From NCBI GenBank assembly GCA_027574665.1, contig CM050658.1, positions 23,014,317 to 23,078,316 of the forward strand: 64,000 bases of DNA. The letters are read 5' to 3'. Source of the stretch: Rhynochetos jubatus. Lineage: Eukaryota; Chordata; Aves; Eurypygiformes; Rhynochetidae. The first letter of the stretch is position 1, and the number at the start of each line of letters is the position of its first letter. Below are positions 60,203 through 64,000 of this stretch, in pieces. Below the pieces are notes generated by a model, which had not been told where the DNA came from, did no database searches, and saw only the letters and a program-made list of their open reading frames with translations. The position numbers were made by a program, and so were the translations under genes.

Positions 60203-63200
60203 CTGTGCATAGAGCAAAGACAATAGGAGAAACACAGTACGCTTTACCCAAATAATGTATTTTAGTATGCAAAATGCACAGGACACATGGTAAAGACACC
60301 AACTTCATCCTAAATTCACAATGATTTGTTATGCTGGCATCAAGCCCTTGTTAAAAATGCATTAGGTCCTGTCTGGCTATTGGCTCTGTCATTCTGAAGA
60401 GATCTTGCAGCCCAAAGGAAGGTTTGCACTAGGATAATTACAGTTGTACTATATTAAAGCTCAAGACTAATGGCTATAGAAAGGCACGCACTGTATGAAG
60501 ATTCAAGCATCCAGGCTGCTAATGACAACTTGCACTGAGGTTTGTCTTGTGCAGCATTTCACCGTGACAAAGAAACCAACACAGAAACCAAATACAGGAA
60601 CAAACACATTCTGAAGATACAGGAGGCAACATGGAAGACTTGGTTTTTTGTTATCTTAGAAGTGAATTTTTAGTAATTCTTGTTACTGTTTAAGCCATAA
60701 AATAGCTACAGGATCCCTTTGTTGATGTCTGATCTTAAAGAAAGGTGCCAACTCTACTGCTTAGTACTGTAACAATACATAATGTATTCTCCTTTCCTGA
60801 GCTGTTACGCAAACATTAACCCTGTGGGTGTCAGGAGGAATACCTGAGGGGGGTATTCTAGTTTCCATTTCGGATGGAAACCGAAATGCACAAATTAAAT
60901 ATCCGATTATATACTCTATTACCGTTGGTTACACGTGACAGTCAAATAGCCATACAAAGAGAATGCTGCCAATAGTTTGCTCCGCAGTTCATTAGCAAGG
61001 CTCTCCAGCCTTGGCCCCCAGTCCTGTCTCCAATCCACACCATCTCCCATAAGGTAAAGCCACACTCCCTTGTGTGAGCCCTGTGTGTGCCCCCCCAGCT
61101 CTCCCACCACTGCTTGTCATACTGCTGTGCCCAAGGCTAACACAAGCTTTCTGTGGGGCCTTGTGGTGAACCCTGTCATTGCAAGTCCCTGGATGGAAAC
61201 CCACCCGTTTCTCCCCCTGACTTCCCCGCATGACTGTACAGCACCTGTGCTGGCACTGTGCACGGGCAGTCTGGAAGGAGGAGCAAGGAGCCGCAATAAC
61301 GTATGGGGCAATACCATGCCTGAACCCTGGGCTGCCATGTTCATGGTAGTATTCCTTAACATTGACCACTGGTTAATGCATTTTTATTTAGTCTGAGCTT
61401 CCATGATGCAGTGTGAAAGCCCCTACAAAAGATAAACCCAACTGCCTTTCTCTGCTCCAAACTTCCATGACTGCCCCTCCCCTACACAGCTACAGTAGCT
61501 CGTGCTGCCCAAAATGCAATTAAAGCCCAACTGAGACCCTTTCACTTGTCAGGCTGTTATTTTTCCTTAATGAAAACGCAGCACCGTTCTGTCAGTTCTC
61601 AGAAAAACACCCGAAGCAGACAACTAAAAATAAAGCATGACTGAGCCGAGATGGAAAATGTTTGTAGCAGAAGGAAAATAAGTGAAGAAACTCCATGACA
61701 ACTCATACTGAGGACTAATTCTTACTTTTTTCCAGATGTGTAGAGCACTAAGAGGTAACTATTGACTGTTTTCCTCCATTACTTGCAAATGGAACTCCAA
61801 GATGCAAGCCGAAAACTATGCGTTACATTATTAGAAACCCTTTAATTTATTCTCTGTGGGCTGTAGATCTGCTGATTCAGATGGCTCCAGTCTGCTCCTC
61901 TAACCACTAACCCCATGCTCACAAGCTGGCTGGCATATAGCACATTACCGAGGGAAGGAGTAATTCTGCACGCAGCTGATCTGCTCCCCGTCTTTATACA
62001 ACACGTAGTCCTTTGTTTTAATACTGACACAACCCTATAAATACAATGACTAATCTGAACATCTTGACAGATGATTTCCTAATTAAATATTTGCCTGTCC
62101 CCCATCTATGGTGAGTTACTAAAATGTAACAGAAGCAGATGCCTACGGATGCTTTGCCCATTCTGCTTTCATGCTTTCCTAACTCTCGGATTTTGGGAGA
62201 GAGTTTTCCACCTGCAGATATGCTCACAAGTGGAGATTCACCGGCACTGGTATTTAGGGTAATGCTCCCTCACAGTGAACTTCAGCCGAGCGGGAAGGGC
62301 ACTGCTTGCCCTCCACACACATACTGGGAGAGCGACAGGTTCAGTGAGAAGCAGAGGCTGCTGCGGAGCACAGCCTGCAATACCCCTCTGCCCCCCACTC
62401 AGCAACAGTGCCGGTGACAAACACCATTATTCCCCTTGCCAGAAATATTGGCAGCGACTCACAGTGCTCGGGCAGGAGCACGTAACACCTCTTGTGCGGG
62501 CTGTGACTGCGCTCGCCAAGGAGAGTCAAAATCACCACGATGTGGCACGAGTCACTGCTGGTCTTGGGGGAGATTGGCCTGGGATAATGATCCCGTATCC
62601 CATACGGAAGTTTGGTACATCATTGAAGAAATCCCTTCATCCTTACAGATTTGCAGTTTTGCTCTAGGAGCAGGCCAACACCCCACGGAACAGAAAAAGA
62701 CAGAATTTCGACAGTGCAGTAATGTTTCCACGTTACACCGTCCTGCTCTCTCCGAAGCTTATTCCAGCATTAGCTCAAGTTCCCCTATGCAAAAAGCAAG
62801 CCACTGCACTTTATTCCAGTACTACCCATGTATTTCTCCTTGCTAACAGGCATGACCCTGTGATTTTAAGGTCCAGCCATGTAAACTTAAACACATGTAC
62901 ATGGATGCAGATGATCTCTCTGCCCCCAAGGCACACAGCCTAATTAAAACAGACAACAAAGATGCAGTCAAGTATTTTTTTTAAAGCTACTGGAGTCCAA
63001 TGGAAACAAGACCAACCCTAAACCCCAGTTAATAATAATTTTCCTTTTGGAGTGGGACTGTTTACTCAGTGAGGCATAAAAACCCTCATTCAAACCTTGC
63101 ACATACGTAAGGAGCTGCAGTACAACTGGTCCAGTGTAGTCGAGGCTGTGCTGTCCAGGCCGGCGGCACCCAGGGCGTGTAGATACGCTTTTACCAGGGC

Positions 63201-64000
63201 AGCTTACACGCAGAGGGAAAAAACAAACTCTACTGGTATAAAACCCATCGAGACTGACTGAAATCTCCAGCAGGAGCTGCATGGGTTTCACAGTCTTCTA
63301 GAAGGGGGAGGAGGTAGACAGGGAGGAAGACTGGTAAAGCCTCATATTTGATGGATAAGAACATGAGCCAGAATGGTTACTGAAGCCTTCCAAAACACAG
63401 GGAGAATTTCAGGATTTCTGAAGGATCTCAGAAAAGCAAATTAAGATGGTAGAGATCTTTTTCCACAAAGGAAAACAAAATTTTTATGCTCTCAAACTCA
63501 CTGGTGTGGCTGTCAAGGAAAATAGGTTCTGTTAAAACAACCAAGAACATCATAAATTAAAAATACTCACAGTGCCGCAACAAAGAGGAATGTTACGTTG
63601 CACTGCACTAGTGTGGGAGCCAGCAAGCTGCTCTATAAATAAGCTGTGCTGTACACAATTAAGCTAATATTCAACCCACATATTCTGAACAGTAGTAAGG
63701 TCACTGATAAAAGGAAGTGGCTGTTTACAGGTGAGCACAACTTGCATGTTGAACTTCAGAAAAATAGCAACACCCAGAGGAACCTTTGAAGCTTAGTGTG
63801 AGTAGGAACATACACCTTTGTAACTCAGGACTTTTGCACGGGACTTTTCTCAGACACTTCCAGCAATACTGAGGTCAGGACAAACATCTGTGCTGTAAAC
63901 ACTGTTTCTCTGGATTCAAGCACTGATTCAGTTTGTTTCAGGCTTTCCCTTTGCTTCTGGTTCTGAACTCAGATCACAAATAAAATTACTTTTATCTTAA

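Larger units (their letters stand above)
49107..64000. other. Single-copy non-coding DNA, no gene recognised
   Basis: No named gene or long repeat is seen. It contains a TA microsatellite at 58707-58721, T-rich runs near 52141-52172, a MIR-like remnant near 54270 and a candidate exon at 60128. A GC-richer stretch at 61000-61400 and another at 62240-62660 have overlapping short frames on both strands without domain similarity. AT-rich segments near 50400-50640, 53400-53640 and 57840-58090 look free of repeats and rich in TAATTA-like words, which would suit conserved non-coding elements but proves nothing by itself. Confidence 0.5.

Noticed and set aside
1..64000. tRNA, rRNA, known microRNA, CRISPR or bacterial-type operon features
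   Set aside because: No A/B-box pair, no recognisable microRNA seed hairpin that I know, no regularly spaced direct repeats and no dense same-strand gene arrangement.

Overview
This window looks like a piece of a bird nuclear genome, and almost all of it is non-coding. The basis is the repeats: three fragments of CR1 LINE (the dominant avian retrotransposon), one of them ending in the usual ATTCTATG tail repeat; solo LTRs of avian endogenous-retrovirus type; a short hAT-type DNA transposon; and only faint MIR-like and old CR1-like remnants. The DNA is AT-rich and CpG-poor overall, with a few CpG-rich patches. There are no operons, ribosome-binding sites, CRISPR arrays, tRNA or rRNA genes that I can support. 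The longest non-repeat reading frames (about 120 to 160 codons) are what chance gives in 64 kb and match no protein family I recognise.

Layout. 1-18.5 kb: mostly single-copy DNA with homopolymer runs, one MIR-like remnant and a small tandem repeat. 18.49-19.66 kb: a 5'-truncated CR1 on the minus strand that still carries a long piece of reverse transcriptase with a broken active site. 19.7-22.6 kb: single-copy. 22.66-23.09 kb: a plus-strand CR1 3' end with an internal deletion. 23.1-41.0 kb: single-copy DNA holding a CpG-island-like patch near 24.2-24.75 kb, further CpG-rich patches near 30.4-30.8 and 32.3-32.65 kb, several splice-bounded open segments that might be exons, C-rich runs and an ancient CR1 fragment near 40 kb. 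41.07-49.10 kb: a transposon cluster with three solo LTRs of related families (two in inverted orientation about 4.9 kb apart), a hAT-type mini-element and a second young CR1 about 98% identical to the first. 49.1-64 kb: single-copy DNA with a candidate 75-bp exon at 60.13 kb.

No gene can be named. Three open, splice-bounded segments on the minus strand (60.1, 30.5 and 20.65 kb) could be exons of one long transcript: the 30.5 kb and 20.65 kb segments have compatible reading phase, but the 60.1 kb segment would need an intervening exon. This is an inference from sequence pattern only and could be chance. The window is best read as intronic or intergenic vertebrate DNA shaped by retrotransposons. 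I found no convincing new biological system; the LTR cluster and the CpG-rich patches are the parts most worth checking.
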